A DNA stretch of 64,000 bases, taken from NCBI RefSeq assembly GCF_015207525.1, contig NZ_JADEWR010000025.1, positions 1-64,000 on the forward strand. Direction: 5' to 3'. This stretch comes from Nodosilinea sp. LEGE 06152. GTDB lineage: Bacteria > Cyanobacteriota > Cyanobacteriia > Phormidesmidales > Phormidesmidaceae. Position 1 is the stretch's first letter, and every line of letters starts with the position of its first letter. Below the pieces are notes generated by a model. It saw only the letters and a list, made by a program, of their open reading frames with translations, was not told the DNA's origin and searched no databases. This document shows positions 35,401 to 42,772 of the stretch, piece after piece. A program made the translations under genes and the position numbers.

Positions 35401-38291
35401 TCCCCGGTGCGCTGAAGCATAATCACCGGCTTGCGCCCAGCCTCTAGCTCAGCGATCGCCAGATCTGCAGTGGCCTCGGCCTTGAGGGCGATCGCGCAGA
35501 TCGCTCCCAGGTTGTGCACCACCGAGGTGAAGGTCGTTGACTCTACCCCGGCATAGCCCACATGGGTGTCATGGCGAAATAAGGCTTCGCCGGTCTCGGC
35601 CATCCGCTCGTCCAGTTCTTCTAGCAGCCCTTGTTTGTACTCATCAAACCGGTTGATGGCCGCCATCAGCTGAATATTGCCCTCGGCTCGATCCAGGCTG
35701 ACGGCCACCGGGGCCGGGCTAAAGTCAACGCCGGAGTAGTCTTTTTGAAAGCGAATGCACCCCCCAGCCTCTGACCAGAGCCCAAAGGCCATTTGCTGCA
35801 TGGCGGCACCGCCCGACTGGAGGTGCCCGGCAAAGGTCTTTTGATCCTCGGCGGCATCTTTGAAGTCGGTGGTGTGGTAAAAGAGTCGGGCGGCCACCAC
35901 CGGCTCTTTGATCGCCGTGGCGGAGCTAGCGACAAACCCGCCCACGCGCTGGGTGAGGTCTTGGAAAAACTCAGTTACCGGGGCGATAAACGTCCCAGCG
36001 GCCATCTTCTTGGCCCTGGCGGATTCCTCATAGCTGCTGATCTCAAACTCTCCCGCTGGGCCACCCGCCTTATGGGACTCGTCGGCAATCAAAAACAGGT
36101 TGGGAGCCAGCGCCTCAAACAATGCCCGCCGATCTTTGCTGGCCAGGCCCTGGAGCTGCCCGTAGGTACTCATCAGCAGGTTGTGGTCGCCAATGGTACC
36201 CAACTCGGTAAACCGACGGACATTGACCCCATTTTTTTTAGGAGTTTCGATCTGCCCAATCAGCTCGCCCTGGCTGTCTTCGACCCGCACGTTGAGGCCA
36301 TTGTCGGTAATGAAGGGGCGGAATTGGTTGCCCGTGTCTGGCCCATCGCGGTAGACCAGGTCTTTGTAGAGGGTGGGGTCAGCGGTCACCACCGCAGGCG
36401 TTAGCCCCTGGTTCTGCGCGTAGCGGCAGAGGCCCGCCACGATCCGGGTTTTGCCAATGCCGGTGTCGTGCCCGACGACCGTTGCCTGCTGTTTGTACTC
36501 GTGGTTGTAGATGGCCAGGGCCAGGGTGTCGATCTGCTCCGCCGCGTAGTGGCTATAGAGGGAGTCGAGGTCGGGTTCTTGCAGTCGGTCTTGAACGTAG
36601 GCATCGACTCCTAGCCCCGTAGTGGCTTCAATGCGGTCGAACACATTGCCGTAGGCGGTAATCGCCGAGGCGGGGGCTAATACTCCCAGGGAATAGCCCT
36701 GCGATCGCGGCTTATAGGGCAGGGTAACGGCCTCATCCTGGGGCTGCTGGAGGATATCTTCCTCGGTATTCGCTTGGGCTACCATCGGGAGTCCTCCATC
36801 AGCAGGGCTTGCAGGTTGTTCAGCCAATCGAGCAGAGGCCATCTGTCGGTGATCATCTCCAGGGTGTCGGTCGCCATCGCCTCGGGCAGTACCGGAAACT
36901 CGTCTACCCCCTGGGGAAACAGCAGCTCCCGCAGAGGTGAGTAATCCAAATTCAGCAGGCGGGCCAACGGGTTCTCGCCCCCCGGCATCCAGTGGGCCTC
37001 CGGTAGCACCGAGTTGACCATTCGATTCCCCAAGGCGATCGACTGGCTGGACGTCATCCCCTCTGCCTGCATGTCCATCAGGAACTGAGACATCTTCACT
37101 TCCATCAACCAGAGTAGGCGGGCGCGGTAATCCTCCAAGTTCACCAACAGCGAGCCGGGGGGTACCGGCACCGTCGTCCACCATGTTCCGGCCTCCGTCT
37201 GGGTCATGGCTTGCCACCGGGGCGGCGTCCACACCTGAACCGGTTCGTCGGGATGCTCCAGGGCGTACCGCAATGGGGTGGGAGAGATCCAGATATTTAG
37301 CGTCGTAGGTTCTAGCGGCATGGATTACTACCTCTCGGAGATCGTCGTATCGGTTATAGATGCGGGGGGCTTGAGCGCCGGGTAGCCTCAGGTCGGTGGA
37401 GCCTTGGCCCGCGATGGAGATGAAGTCGATGGGAAACCCGGCTCCCTGCCGCCGGTACATCGAGCCGTGCAGGGTGAAGTGGTCATCTACCTTCCAGCCG
37501 CTCTGCTGGTAAAGGAATGAGTAGAAACTGCGGTCTGCCTGCCCCCGATAGGCCGATTGGCGGGCGCTGGCATTGCCCATGTGACCGCCGATGATGACTA
37601 ATGCTCTGCCTTCTGGGGAAAGCCCCTGTAACGTCTGGAGCGCGATCGCATGGTCAATCTTCTGGGTGCTAACGGGGCCATGCTGCCAGCGTTGAGGTGG
37701 GCCGGTGCCGTTCTCGCGCAGCAGACCAAAGGGGGGATTGCTGACCAGCACGTCGTAGGGGCGATCTGGTCGGTACTGGGTGGCGTCGTGTTCGGTGACT
37801 GTAAACCCTTGCGATCGCAGCTGGGCCGCTCGGGGAGGATGGAGCTCGTTGGCGATCGCCTGGGCGGGGTCGGCCAGCAGCAGCAGGGAGCCATTGCCCG
37901 CCGTGGGTTCGTAGACGGTGACCGAGGGGTGCACCTGGGCGATCAGTCCCGCGACAAAGGCCATCGGTAACGGGGTGGAGTAGGCCTGCCGGGCCATGCT
38001 GTCAGAGGTTCTGACCAGCAGGTTGGGCTGAGCCTCATAGAGAGATAGGAGGTCGTCGAAGGCCAGCAGGTGATCGCCCTCGGATTGCGCCACCACCTGG
38101 CGGGCCGCCTGCACCAGCCCCGACTCAATCGCCTCATCCACCTCCTTGGCCAGCATCGTAGAAGGCTCGACAGGCACCCCCAGCACCGTCCCCGCAAATG
38201 CCCTGGCCTCGACGATGTTTTTGAAGGCGTGGCCCGCTCTAAAGTGTTCGCCATAGGCGCGGGTCAGCTCAATTTGATCGTTGACATCCAT
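29406..38291 (-). CDS. Giant polyvalent protein: N6-methyltransferase plus strawberry-notch-type helicase
   Basis: One open frame of 2961 codons. Residues ~100-320 are a DNA methyltransferase: EPTAGNGSLL (128-137) and NPPFG (185-189). Residues 324-502 are a Gly/Asp/Arg/Pro-rich linker that overlaps another ORF. From residue 503 a superfamily 2 helicase follows: Walker A HDTGIGKTR (near 613), DESH (737-740), and QSIGRTHRSGQ (near 1177), as in strawberry-notch/DarB-type proteins. A coiled coil spans about 1453-1563, and a globular domain of uncertain family about 2130-2210. Phage P1 DarB has the same methylase-helicase combination and protects entering DNA from type I restriction; an antirestriction role here is inference. 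An internal ATG at 36785 has a strong GGAGG site, so a separate 2459-residue helicase product is plausible. Confidence 0.8.
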   Translation of the reverse strand: MDVNDQIELTRAYGEHFRAGHAFKNIVEARAFAGTVLGVPVEPSTMLAKEVDEAIESGLVQAARQVVAQSEGDHLLAFDDLLSLYEAQPNLLVRTSDSMARQAYSTPLPMAFVAGLIAQVHPSVTVYEPTAGNGSLLLLADPAQAIANELHPPRAAQLRSQGFTVTEHDATQYRPDRPYDVLVSNPPFGLLRENGTGPPQRWQHGPVSTQKIDHAIALQTLQGLSPEGRALVIIGGHMGNASARQSAYRGQADRSFYSFLYQQSGWKVDDHFTLHGSMYRRQGAGFPIDFISIAGQGSTDLRLPGAQAPRIYNRYDDLREVVIHAARTYDAKYLDLSHPIAVRPGASRRTGSGVDAAPVASHDPDGGRNMVDDGAGTPRLAVGELGGLPRPPTLVDGSEDVSVPDGHAGRGDDVQPVDRLGESNGQLGATGGPLDAGGREPVGPPAEFGLLTSAGAAVSPGGRRVSGTARGDGDRHPGDDHRQMASARLAEQPASPADGGLPMVAQANTEEDILQQPQDEAVTLPYKPRSQGYSLGVLAPASAITAYGNVFDRIEATTGLGVDAYVQDRLQEPDLDSLYSHYAAEQIDTLALAIYNHEYKQQATVVGHDTGIGKTRIVAGLCRYAQNQGLTPAVVTADPTLYKDLVYRDGPDTGNQFRPFITDNGLNVRVEDSQGELIGQIETPKKNGVNVRRFTELGTIGDHNLLMSTYGQLQGLASKDRRALFEALAPNLFLIADESHKAGGPAGEFEISSYEESARAKKMAAGTFIAPVTEFFQDLTQRVGGFVASSATAIKEPVVAARLFYHTTDFKDAAEDQKTFAGHLQSGGAAMQQMAFGLWSEAGGCIRFQKDYSGVDFSPAPVAVSLDRAEGNIQLMAAINRFDEYKQGLLEELDERMAETGEALFRHDTHVGYAGVESTTFTSVVHNLGAICAIALKAEATADLAIAELEAGRKPVIMLQRTGESVLKDLVKLTNGSIETHNAIFPDDQRSILNPGDPFDITAGEYFKRYLDAARTIRIVGAHEDEGGGKVILPHYLTDAELGERGVEIYNQVLTAIKSSDWTGLPADPIAYMEARIRQAGYNAVEMTGRSQRLEYQPTADGQFVTTYQARKSGAAAKVATIAGFQNGTVDAVITNLTTGYSLHAAINGATDLRRRSMLILQAHPDVNQCEQSIGRTHRSGQLDPEVHPATGTDSEGNPLWGQKAGEFGLPMFKLVYGEGLPTEARAMAVLMNKMRGLKSNTAGTGESQFSGADVPDFLNKYGDQAAANAMAAMPEVNQTLDYPCSAPDKDGDVSFGDVRKLTGRVAILSSDQPPTPDDPYPSLALQGEVYDLLISEYNGLKDRLTAMGAWDLDAQKMDLDARPLRRKMLHNGDGGNPFRQPVYALEVEAKTGGKPQTTLQVVQSICDALELAKPDDLEGVDLTVEGAIRQAGQAHAQEMVARVTAEGDAFREGKAGHFTEALNRAQQQFKDANTRREGLRDERDQLTTALEQVIPEYTAAREALSQAGEATPERETELEGQYEQRRVDTRNGLKKVEGKLTKQEQRVKKAEKKVADAEKDKAQSAMILTAQQNGVLGKLREFPIGAPVQLASLDTSRALPGVIVGVTRQQNASNPINPGSWRFRIALADEARELSVKFSEIGRDVSLKPQENSFVFKNQPGQVLQQYTEVPTYSVFDEKQIASREHRMMVVGQVLKSDLVGRFALMQDNEGEYHPAYLLAKGIDAGEIDRRPVSIQRPDQLMAFLAATSRAASFTDRDGVLDAEFNLRGELVLTVPTSSAGKKFYQDRELLDLAQGEFVSGTRRVEGDKPGRTTEEKVMQIKVGDTEAQNDVLTYIVTRRGIKATSHLEEATAAVGGETAGWEPATTWLPVGKEVSSSDRSRAIHPILRAELERNPGLIPDPDKESSPSRWEVMNAVSDRLYSGSNLADIKAEFNLYEPPPPALTFDTLVKDGVLQTDGQPLHSEAIAFHEYLSDSSSGATPDVLMRRAVEALGGEISLDRAIEAIGRTYRCLSDHLESGLNLEMAEAAIDTEDSAFLGQFAADSPEMEERIAGAVRQVVAEAFDEAIAVQAQEQRDEAVQQAGRQRLREMSQEGGPQVLAPSQQTSPIAQAVARLLQQGGLQQAVMVDGDNDFHIRVPNEPYMDLVVESHPNGVGGSDLYLTHYATGNGDMWIDTEMKMGIQPDGHLQFVETAVQGFNGGELRAPDRAFGMIFARNLLEQGFGEAIAEAYLSQLGQEAMAEPGLDSTAQNPLSPEPLRPLEALFQQRPDLFHAFDRAEFEALASDSPEILYQDGERGFLWLEGHDNPYAYQQDAVREALAGASISPPEVTSQVELSSSGERLGFISDDWIIFKFHDQTLGSTTGVIEFSPSEVWALREAIDGAPSVDALRDRLMEIINAPREDGENLHPEFARPAADYIIEIAQREGLGSSSPWADELPTTKATSEPHQASAPDPQADPDTTMGGAIGATDMRPAQDIYDELDLTVQPLYPQSSQDAPVSSPPPQPDPSTDVDEALLPDLGPGPHHPHLKRFAELKADYPEAVAFIRVDQAYETYAEDAQIAAYGLGRPTQPMQWGLDPDCNGLSVNTADLQEQIIPTLTQEGITVVVSELHPQLGYEANGPVRVYEANLERLPDAAGSAPPPAVEVPTGSPGLERLELGGAVLIFEAGERIWELQLSQDELAMVNASIQNAKAVVRESGAEVGAQWMERAANTIATKALGDEHGDPVTIRGAVGQLMAEFYTSLDAAVYPAIQATTPFERQADPGGIDPPPTIPIAEQSSVAASSEASPAVLAEPVQSQALLKDLREWYSQARALGRSPSHLGRIEQIGQAINSGHEGEYGDVDRITRQHDQKAYLQQATNVLAQSKYLLAQLGQDQPDGSKVFAGKTYTLLSQGDEIAVLARERGEIFNAKGSRVLHSQGLSAEDAHKFSAQVSRVRQALAAQTTPHTAAIPAVYDR
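36779..37321 (-). CDS. Overprinted 180-aa ORF inside the giant gene's linker
   Basis: The frame starts at ATG 37321 with GAGAGG at 37331-37336 (9-base spacing); two stops lie just upstream in this frame. It ends at TAG 36779-36781, overlapping ATG 36785, which begins the helicase half. The product has natural composition (WISPTPLRYALEHPDEPVQVW, LEDYRARLLWLMEVKMSQFLMDM, ITDRWPLLDWLNNLQALL). By eye, third codon positions are mostly G or C, whereas the giant frame over the same bases gives a Gly/Asp/Arg-rich linker with mixed third positions. This looks like a true gene, and the giant frame's linker like the secondary reading. The function is unknown; the protein is cytoplasmic and acidic at the C-terminus. 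Confidence 0.65.
   Translation of the reverse strand: MPLEPTTLNIWISPTPLRYALEHPDEPVQVWTPPRWQAMTQTEAGTWWTTVPVPPGSLLVNLEDYRARLLWLMEVKMSQFLMDMQAEGMTSSQSIALGNRMVNSVLPEAHWMPGGENPLARLLNLDYSPLRELLFPQGVDEFPVLPEAMATDTLEMITDRWPLLDWLNNLQALLMEDSRW
36793..36797 (-). promoter_or_regulatory. Internal Shine-Dalgarno site before the helicase half
   Basis: GGAGG lies 7 bases before ATG 36785, which is in frame with the giant ORF (residue 503). The ATG overlaps the stop of the 180-aa ORF as ATGGTAG. This supports independent initiation of a helicase-only protein. Confidence 0.55.
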
Positions 38292-38293
38292 CG

Positions 38294-38584
38294 CTAGGGA
38301 TCAACAGAAGGTGGGCCAAATACAGAATCTAGAAACGAAGTCATCAACACGTTGCTGATGGGGGGATAAAAGACCGGCTCTGCATCGGGTCGGTCATAGC
38401 CCAATGCCGCTGCCTGATCCCAGAACGGGTCATCAGCCGGAATCGGTAACCCCGTTTCCGGTTTGCCCCCTGGCTCAGAGTCGTCGTCCGGTAAGGTGGG
38501 GCAGACAGAATAGAGAAGCTCCAGCCACTCAGGGGAGAGCTGATCGAGTTGCCCAGGGCTACCGAACGGATCTATTTGGCTCAT
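38294..38584 (-). CDS. Small acidic hypothetical protein, 96 aa
   Basis: 96 residues, rich in Pro and Asp (SQIDPFGSPGQLDQLSPEWLELL, then PTLPDDDSEPGG), with no signal peptide or membrane span. The start overlaps the lipoprotein stop as ATGA, and the stop lies 2 bp before the giant gene, so it is coupled to both. I do not recognise it. Confidence 0.65.
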   Translation of the reverse strand: MSQIDPFGSPGQLDQLSPEWLELLYSVCPTLPDDDSEPGGKPETGLPIPADDPFWDQAAALGYDRPDAEPVFYPPISNVLMTSFLDSVFGPPSVDP

Positions 38585-39240
38585 TTTTCCGTGTCCTCAC
38601 TAACGGCATCAGGTACGCCTGATGCAGGCTGATTCTCAATCATGGAGTTGGCGATCGCCACCACATCGCGCATTTGGCCAGAGCGGATGCCGACGAAGTA
38701 CCGAATCCCTTGCTCCTCCCAAAAAACTTTGGCCGTGTTGCAGTTAGCCCCGCACACCCAGGGGATAAAGATGCCGGTGATACCCCCGCTCAGGGTGACC
38801 GTGGTGATGGGTTCTTCACTGCGCATCATCGGCTGGTACTCAGGGTCGAGGTAAAAGGAATATTCCTCATCCACTGTGGGTGTGTCTGCGGTGAGGCGAA
38901 TAGCACCCAATACGCCAAAGTTGCAGTACCCGGCCCCGTAGCATTGGTCGATCGCATCCAGGTTGATGTCGTAGCTGCCCCGGTTAGCCCTGGCGATCGA
39001 GGGGTAAAAGGGCTCATCCTGTCCAGGGGCAGGCTCCCTTAGCACCACTTCGGGGATAGATGTCGGCAGCAGCACCGGGATGCTCGATGCGGCCTCAACC
39101 TCTGCCGCCACTGTCCGAAAGACCGGGGGCACAACTTCGGCTCCCAGAACGCGATCGCTCTGTGCCCGTGCCGAACACCCGGCCAAGGTTGGCAGCACCA
39201 GCAGAACGCACAGAAGCAAACCCAATATTTGTGTCTTCAT
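38581..39240 (-). CDS. Putative lipoprotein of the conjugation-associated operon
   Basis: 219 residues from ATG 39240, which overlaps the previous stop as ATGA; a longer frame opening at 39273 would add 11 residues. The N-terminus MKTQILGLLLCVLLVLPTLAGC is a lipoprotein signal with lipobox LAGC. The mature part has paired cysteines (CYGAGYC, CGANC) and beta-strand pattern (TVTLSGGITGIFIPWVCG). It could be a T4SS-associated lipoprotein in the periplasm, but it is larger than VirB7 and I cannot assign a family. Confidence 0.7.
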   Translation of the reverse strand: MKTQILGLLLCVLLVLPTLAGCSARAQSDRVLGAEVVPPVFRTVAAEVEAASSIPVLLPTSIPEVVLREPAPGQDEPFYPSIARANRGSYDINLDAIDQCYGAGYCNFGVLGAIRLTADTPTVDEEYSFYLDPEYQPMMRSEEPITTVTLSGGITGIFIPWVCGANCNTAKVFWEEQGIRYFVGIRSGQMRDVVAIANSMIENQPASGVPDAVSEDTEK

Positions 39241-39680
39241 TGCCCACCTCCATCGGCGACGTACTGCTGCCAAAGCGTCTGGGCATCGCCCAGAGACAGG
39301 CCACAGAAATTGACCAGGTCATTGGCCTGCCATGCGCCCCCCGTGCCGCAAAAGGTTTCCCAACCACCGGGAGCTCGGCGCAGCAGGGTCATGCCGCCGC
39401 CTTCGCCATACCAGTAATCGGCAATACCGTAGTCGCCGGTCTGGGAAAGGGTGCCAATCTCGGCCTCCACCTCCGGGGGGCGCTGGTCGTCGAGCAGCGC
39501 CTGCACAGCAGCGCGAGGAGTGCGCCCCGAGAAGGTGATCTCACGGCTGTCTTGAGCGGTGACCGGTAGAACAAAAATGAGGGTGTGCAGCACCAGGGCC
39601 AAACACAGGCCAAAGACCGCCCAAGCCGAGGGTTTGCTCTCAAAGACGCTGAGCGCTTTTCGTAGAAATTGATCAAACAT
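39237..39680 (-). CDS. Exported hypothetical protein, 147 aa
   Basis: 147 residues. A hydrophobic segment (AVFGLCLALVLHTLIFVLPVTAQ, about 20-42) acts as signal or anchor, with TAQ-D as a plausible cleavage site. The remaining ~100 residues are Gly/Trp/Tyr-rich (GDYGIADYWYGEGGGMTLL) with two cysteines (ETFCG, NFCG). It is coupled to the lipoprotein gene by a 4-base overlap and follows the wall hydrolase by 13 bp. No family is recognised. Confidence 0.65.
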   Translation of the reverse strand: MFDQFLRKALSVFESKPSAWAVFGLCLALVLHTLIFVLPVTAQDSREITFSGRTPRAAVQALLDDQRPPEVEAEIGTLSQTGDYGIADYWYGEGGGMTLLRRAPGGWETFCGTGGAWQANDLVNFCGLSLGDAQTLWQQYVADGGGQ

Positions 39681-39693
39681 ATGGCCAGCCTCA

Positions 39694-42126
39694 CTAATTG
39701 GTTACTCGATAGATCGCCCGTCGTCCGCCCCCATAGGAGGGTGAGAAATAGCCGTCGGACACCCAGGTGAACGAGGCCTCGCCCCTGGCTGCCTTAGATG
39801 AACTGTTGGACACCACCTGGGTGCAGCCCGCATTCATACAGACGCCGATGTGCTGTCGTCCGCCCCCCATATCAATTACATTGAGGTCGCCGGGCTGTGC
39901 TTCATTGGGGTTGACGCTAACGCCGCGACCGCCCTTGATGGCACTTTCGACGCCATGCACCGATAGGCTGCCGTAGGGGGGGCCACCGCCCAGGGTCTGA
40001 ATACCTGCCTTATGCAGCACGTAGTTGACCATGCCCGCGCAGCCCAACCGGCCCTGGTTGGTGCCTGGTATGCGAGAGGCGCTAAAGTTTTCACCCTGCA
40101 CAGTCCTCACCCCAGCCATGATCTTGGCGTTGAGGTCGCCGCCACCGCCTGCCTGGGTTTCGAGGGTCGAGCACGATTGCAGTGCCTCGTAGAAGCGCTG
40201 GGACTGCTGGGCGGTGTAGTCCATCTTGTCGGCATCGTTGACGATGCGGCGGGCATTGCGGAAGTCGGCCTTGCCGTTGCCGATGTAGGTGCCGAGGCCC
40301 ACGCCGGTGAATAGGCCGTCGCGCATGCCAATGACGGTAATTTTGGCGGCAGTGTTGGGGTCGTTGGCCAGGTCAGGATTGTTGAGCAGGTCGATGCCTA
40401 GAACCTGGCCCATCTTGCGGTAGTTGGCCTCCCAGGTGAGTTGCACAAAGCCTCTGCCGTAGTAGCAGCCGCTGCCATAAGTGCCACAGCCCACCCCTTG
40501 CTCACTGATTGGGCTCCACCGCCCCTCTAGCTCGGTGGACACGGTGCCGAGGATGTAGGCCAGCTGAGCTTTATCGGTGACGCCAGCCTCGTTGGCAGCG
40601 GCGATGATACGGGGAATGTGCTCTCTGGCCCCAGCGGCTTCACTGGAATGGCGCAGGGCACCAATCAAGCCATCCAGGCAGGGCTCATCCATCTGCACGG
40701 GAGAGCCGCCGGAGCCATAGTAGGTACCCCCTAGGTCTTGACTGACATAGCGCTGTAGCTCTAGGGGCACCTGTAATCCGCCAGAAGCGCCACCACTGCC
40801 ATCCAGGGGACCGGTTAGTACAAAGCCCTTTTCCGTCGTGCTCCAGATCGGGATCGGCCCAATAAAGTAAGGGGTACAGCCCAGGGGGGCAAAGAATGAA
40901 TTACTGCAAAAGCGGGTGTATAGCGAAAATTGCCCCGTCCCCTCTGACTCGGTGGTGTCAGACAGCACGACTTTGAACACGGCCCCAAAGGGGACTCGCC
41001 CGGTAGGTTCCATACCGCCATTGACGGCGGCGAGAATGCCGCTGCCGCCGCGCACCATCTGCTGGCCTGGCCCGGTGCCCCCGGCGATCCATTGGGCACC
41101 GTGCATCTTACCTGGCCCCGCTAGCTCCAGGTGGGCGCAGCCCCGTGCCTGGGCACATTGCACCTCCCACCCTTCTACGTCCGAGCCAGTAATTGAGAAT
41201 TGGGTGGGGGTTTGGGTGTGCTCTTTGTCGCCGTAGGTAACATCGTGGGTGCCGCCAAACCCGTTGACTAGCCCCGACAGCAGGCCGGGGAATGCCCCAA
41301 AGGGGACCTGATCCAGCCCTGGGATGTCGCTGATCGCTAGCTCTTGCCAGCCGTCGAGGTCGGCGATCTCAACCTGATCCAGTCCTGGAATGTCGCCCAC
41401 GGTAAATGCCTCTAGCTGGTCGAGGGCTGGCCCAGCAAATTGAATTTCTCCCAAATTGGCCCCGCCCAGGAGGTGATCTGGGGAGGAGATTAGGTCTGTG
41501 ATGGCGGTGACGCCAAACTGGTTGAGGGCCTGCTGGACAAATTGCTCGGGGTTGATGGCCCCAGCAGGCAAGTCACCGGTTTGCTCGGCTAGCGCCAGCA
41601 GCTCGGGGCGCACGGCGGCGTTGAAGGCACTTTGCAAGGCGGGCACGTCTTGGAGGGCCAGGTATTGCACACCGGCCAGGTTGGCCAGGCTACCGAGGGT
41701 CTGCCGCTGCAATAGGGTGTGCAACTGGGATAGGGAAACGGCCCCAGTGTCTACGCCTGAGGCTTGAGCAATCTCGGCGAGGGTGAGGGCCTGGGGCAAG
41801 AAACTACTGCCCAGGTCGCCGAGGCGAAGGATGTCGGTGAAGGCTGCGCCGGGCTGCCAGCTGCGGGCGGTATCAAACCTAGTTTGGCTCGACAGCTCGG
41901 GCGGGAGGCCAGCAATTTGTCCTGGGGTGGTGGCGAGGCCCAGGTCGCGAAAGGTGGTGGTGAAGAAGTTTTGGTAGGTGACAGGGGCGACGGATTGGGC
42001 AAGGGCGGGGGTGAGCTGAACGACGGCTAGCAGGCCAGCGAGGGCGAGAGCGGCCAGCAGAGCCAGCAGGAGCGATCTGAGAGTCGCTGTTTTTTCGGTG
42101 GCGACCAGGCTGATTTTTGCAAGCAT
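39694..42126 (-). CDS. Two-domain peptidoglycan hydrolase fused to a T4SS-associated ectodomain
   Basis: 810 residues. A signal anchor (about 16-43) is followed by a ~430-residue ectodomain resembling the 498-aa protein at 49163-50659: shared GDIPGLD-like repeats and a C-x-PYxIGPIP block. Residues ~490-660 form a GH19/lysozyme-like domain (ILGTVSTELEGRWSP with the catalytic-type Glu, then YYGRGFVQLTWEANY). The last ~140 residues resemble an NlpC/P60-type peptidase, with Cys in GCAGMVNYVLHKAG and His in RQHIGVCMNAG. The combination matches VirB1-like or phage-tail-like wall-opening enzymes, here probably cutting peptidoglycan for the conjugation channel. It heads the operon, preceded by a 9-bp inverted repeat. 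The active-site residues look present, though no assay-level claim can be made. Confidence 0.78.
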   Translation of the reverse strand: MLAKISLVATEKTATLRSLLLALLAALALAGLLAVVQLTPALAQSVAPVTYQNFFTTTFRDLGLATTPGQIAGLPPELSSQTRFDTARSWQPGAAFTDILRLGDLGSSFLPQALTLAEIAQASGVDTGAVSLSQLHTLLQRQTLGSLANLAGVQYLALQDVPALQSAFNAAVRPELLALAEQTGDLPAGAINPEQFVQQALNQFGVTAITDLISSPDHLLGGANLGEIQFAGPALDQLEAFTVGDIPGLDQVEIADLDGWQELAISDIPGLDQVPFGAFPGLLSGLVNGFGGTHDVTYGDKEHTQTPTQFSITGSDVEGWEVQCAQARGCAHLELAGPGKMHGAQWIAGGTGPGQQMVRGGSGILAAVNGGMEPTGRVPFGAVFKVVLSDTTESEGTGQFSLYTRFCSNSFFAPLGCTPYFIGPIPIWSTTEKGFVLTGPLDGSGGASGGLQVPLELQRYVSQDLGGTYYGSGGSPVQMDEPCLDGLIGALRHSSEAAGAREHIPRIIAAANEAGVTDKAQLAYILGTVSTELEGRWSPISEQGVGCGTYGSGCYYGRGFVQLTWEANYRKMGQVLGIDLLNNPDLANDPNTAAKITVIGMRDGLFTGVGLGTYIGNGKADFRNARRIVNDADKMDYTAQQSQRFYEALQSCSTLETQAGGGGDLNAKIMAGVRTVQGENFSASRIPGTNQGRLGCAGMVNYVLHKAGIQTLGGGPPYGSLSVHGVESAIKGGRGVSVNPNEAQPGDLNVIDMGGGRQHIGVCMNAGCTQVVSNSSSKAARGEASFTWVSDGYFSPSYGGGRRAIYRVTN

Positions 42127-42772
42127 TCAGGATACGCGGAGCGCTGATGCCTGAACGATAGTGAGGCAATATGGCTGCTATATTGCCTGCGATATGGGGG
42201 GGATGAAGAACTGATAATTTTGCGCTAAAAAATCACAGGTTTTTTTTCCTATGCGAAGGCATGATGGCGAAACTAGCGTGAAAAACAATTGCTAATCCCC
42301 TTTAAGGCTGTACCAACGGTGCCCATCACTCGCCACAGATAATGCTTGAATTCCAAACAGATAATCTCCCGACGATCGATGTGCATGAACAGCGATAGAC
42401 TGAGATCAATTTTTTATATCAATCTCGGTCAATTAGCCTAATAATTGAAGGCCACCTATTCTTGTCATCCTGTTCTAATAGTAAATTCGATTAAGCGGCC
42501 TCACTATTAGAACAATGCGTTCCCAGAAACTAGGGCGTGTTTTAAAGCCAAGTCAAATCCTGATTCTTCCGTACAAGATATCAGGGCTTACAAGGGGTTT
42601 CAAAGCAGACCCTAGCACTCTGTGACATAAGTCGGCCAACTGTTTCTAAAATCTGATATTCGGCACCTGAAACCCTCAGAAAGGGTTAACACAGTTCTGA
42701 TAGACAGCAGTAGACGCATTAGAAGTCAATTCAAGAACTCCCCCCGCCAGATTAGCTCTGGAGTCCGCTCGA
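42127..42772. other. Long intergenic region with two perfect inverted repeats
   Basis: 646 bp without a convincing gene. It probably holds the promoter of the minus-strand operon starting at 42126. GTTCTAATAGT (42472-42482) and ACTATTAGAAC (42503-42513) are a perfect 11-bp inverted repeat with a 20-bp spacer. AACCCT-cagaa-AGGGTT (about 42670-42686) is a small hairpin. GGGCGTGTTTTAAAGCC near 42535 resembles some insertion-sequence ends, but no transposase is present. It separates the GC-rich operon from the AT-rich Thoeris islet. Confidence 0.45.
42164..42188 (-). promoter_or_regulatory. Inverted repeat upstream of the hydrolase operon
   Basis: AGGCAATAT at 42164-42172 and ATATTGCCT at 42180-42188 are perfect 9-bp arms around a 7-base spacer, 38 bp upstream of the start at 42126. 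Position suits an operator or a 5' leader hairpin. No direct evidence selects one. Confidence 0.5.

Noticed and set aside
35793..36404. 203-codon plus-strand ORF opposite the giant helicase core
   Set aside because: Overlaps the helicase motif region on the other strand; Gly/Arg/His-rich with no recognisable domain.
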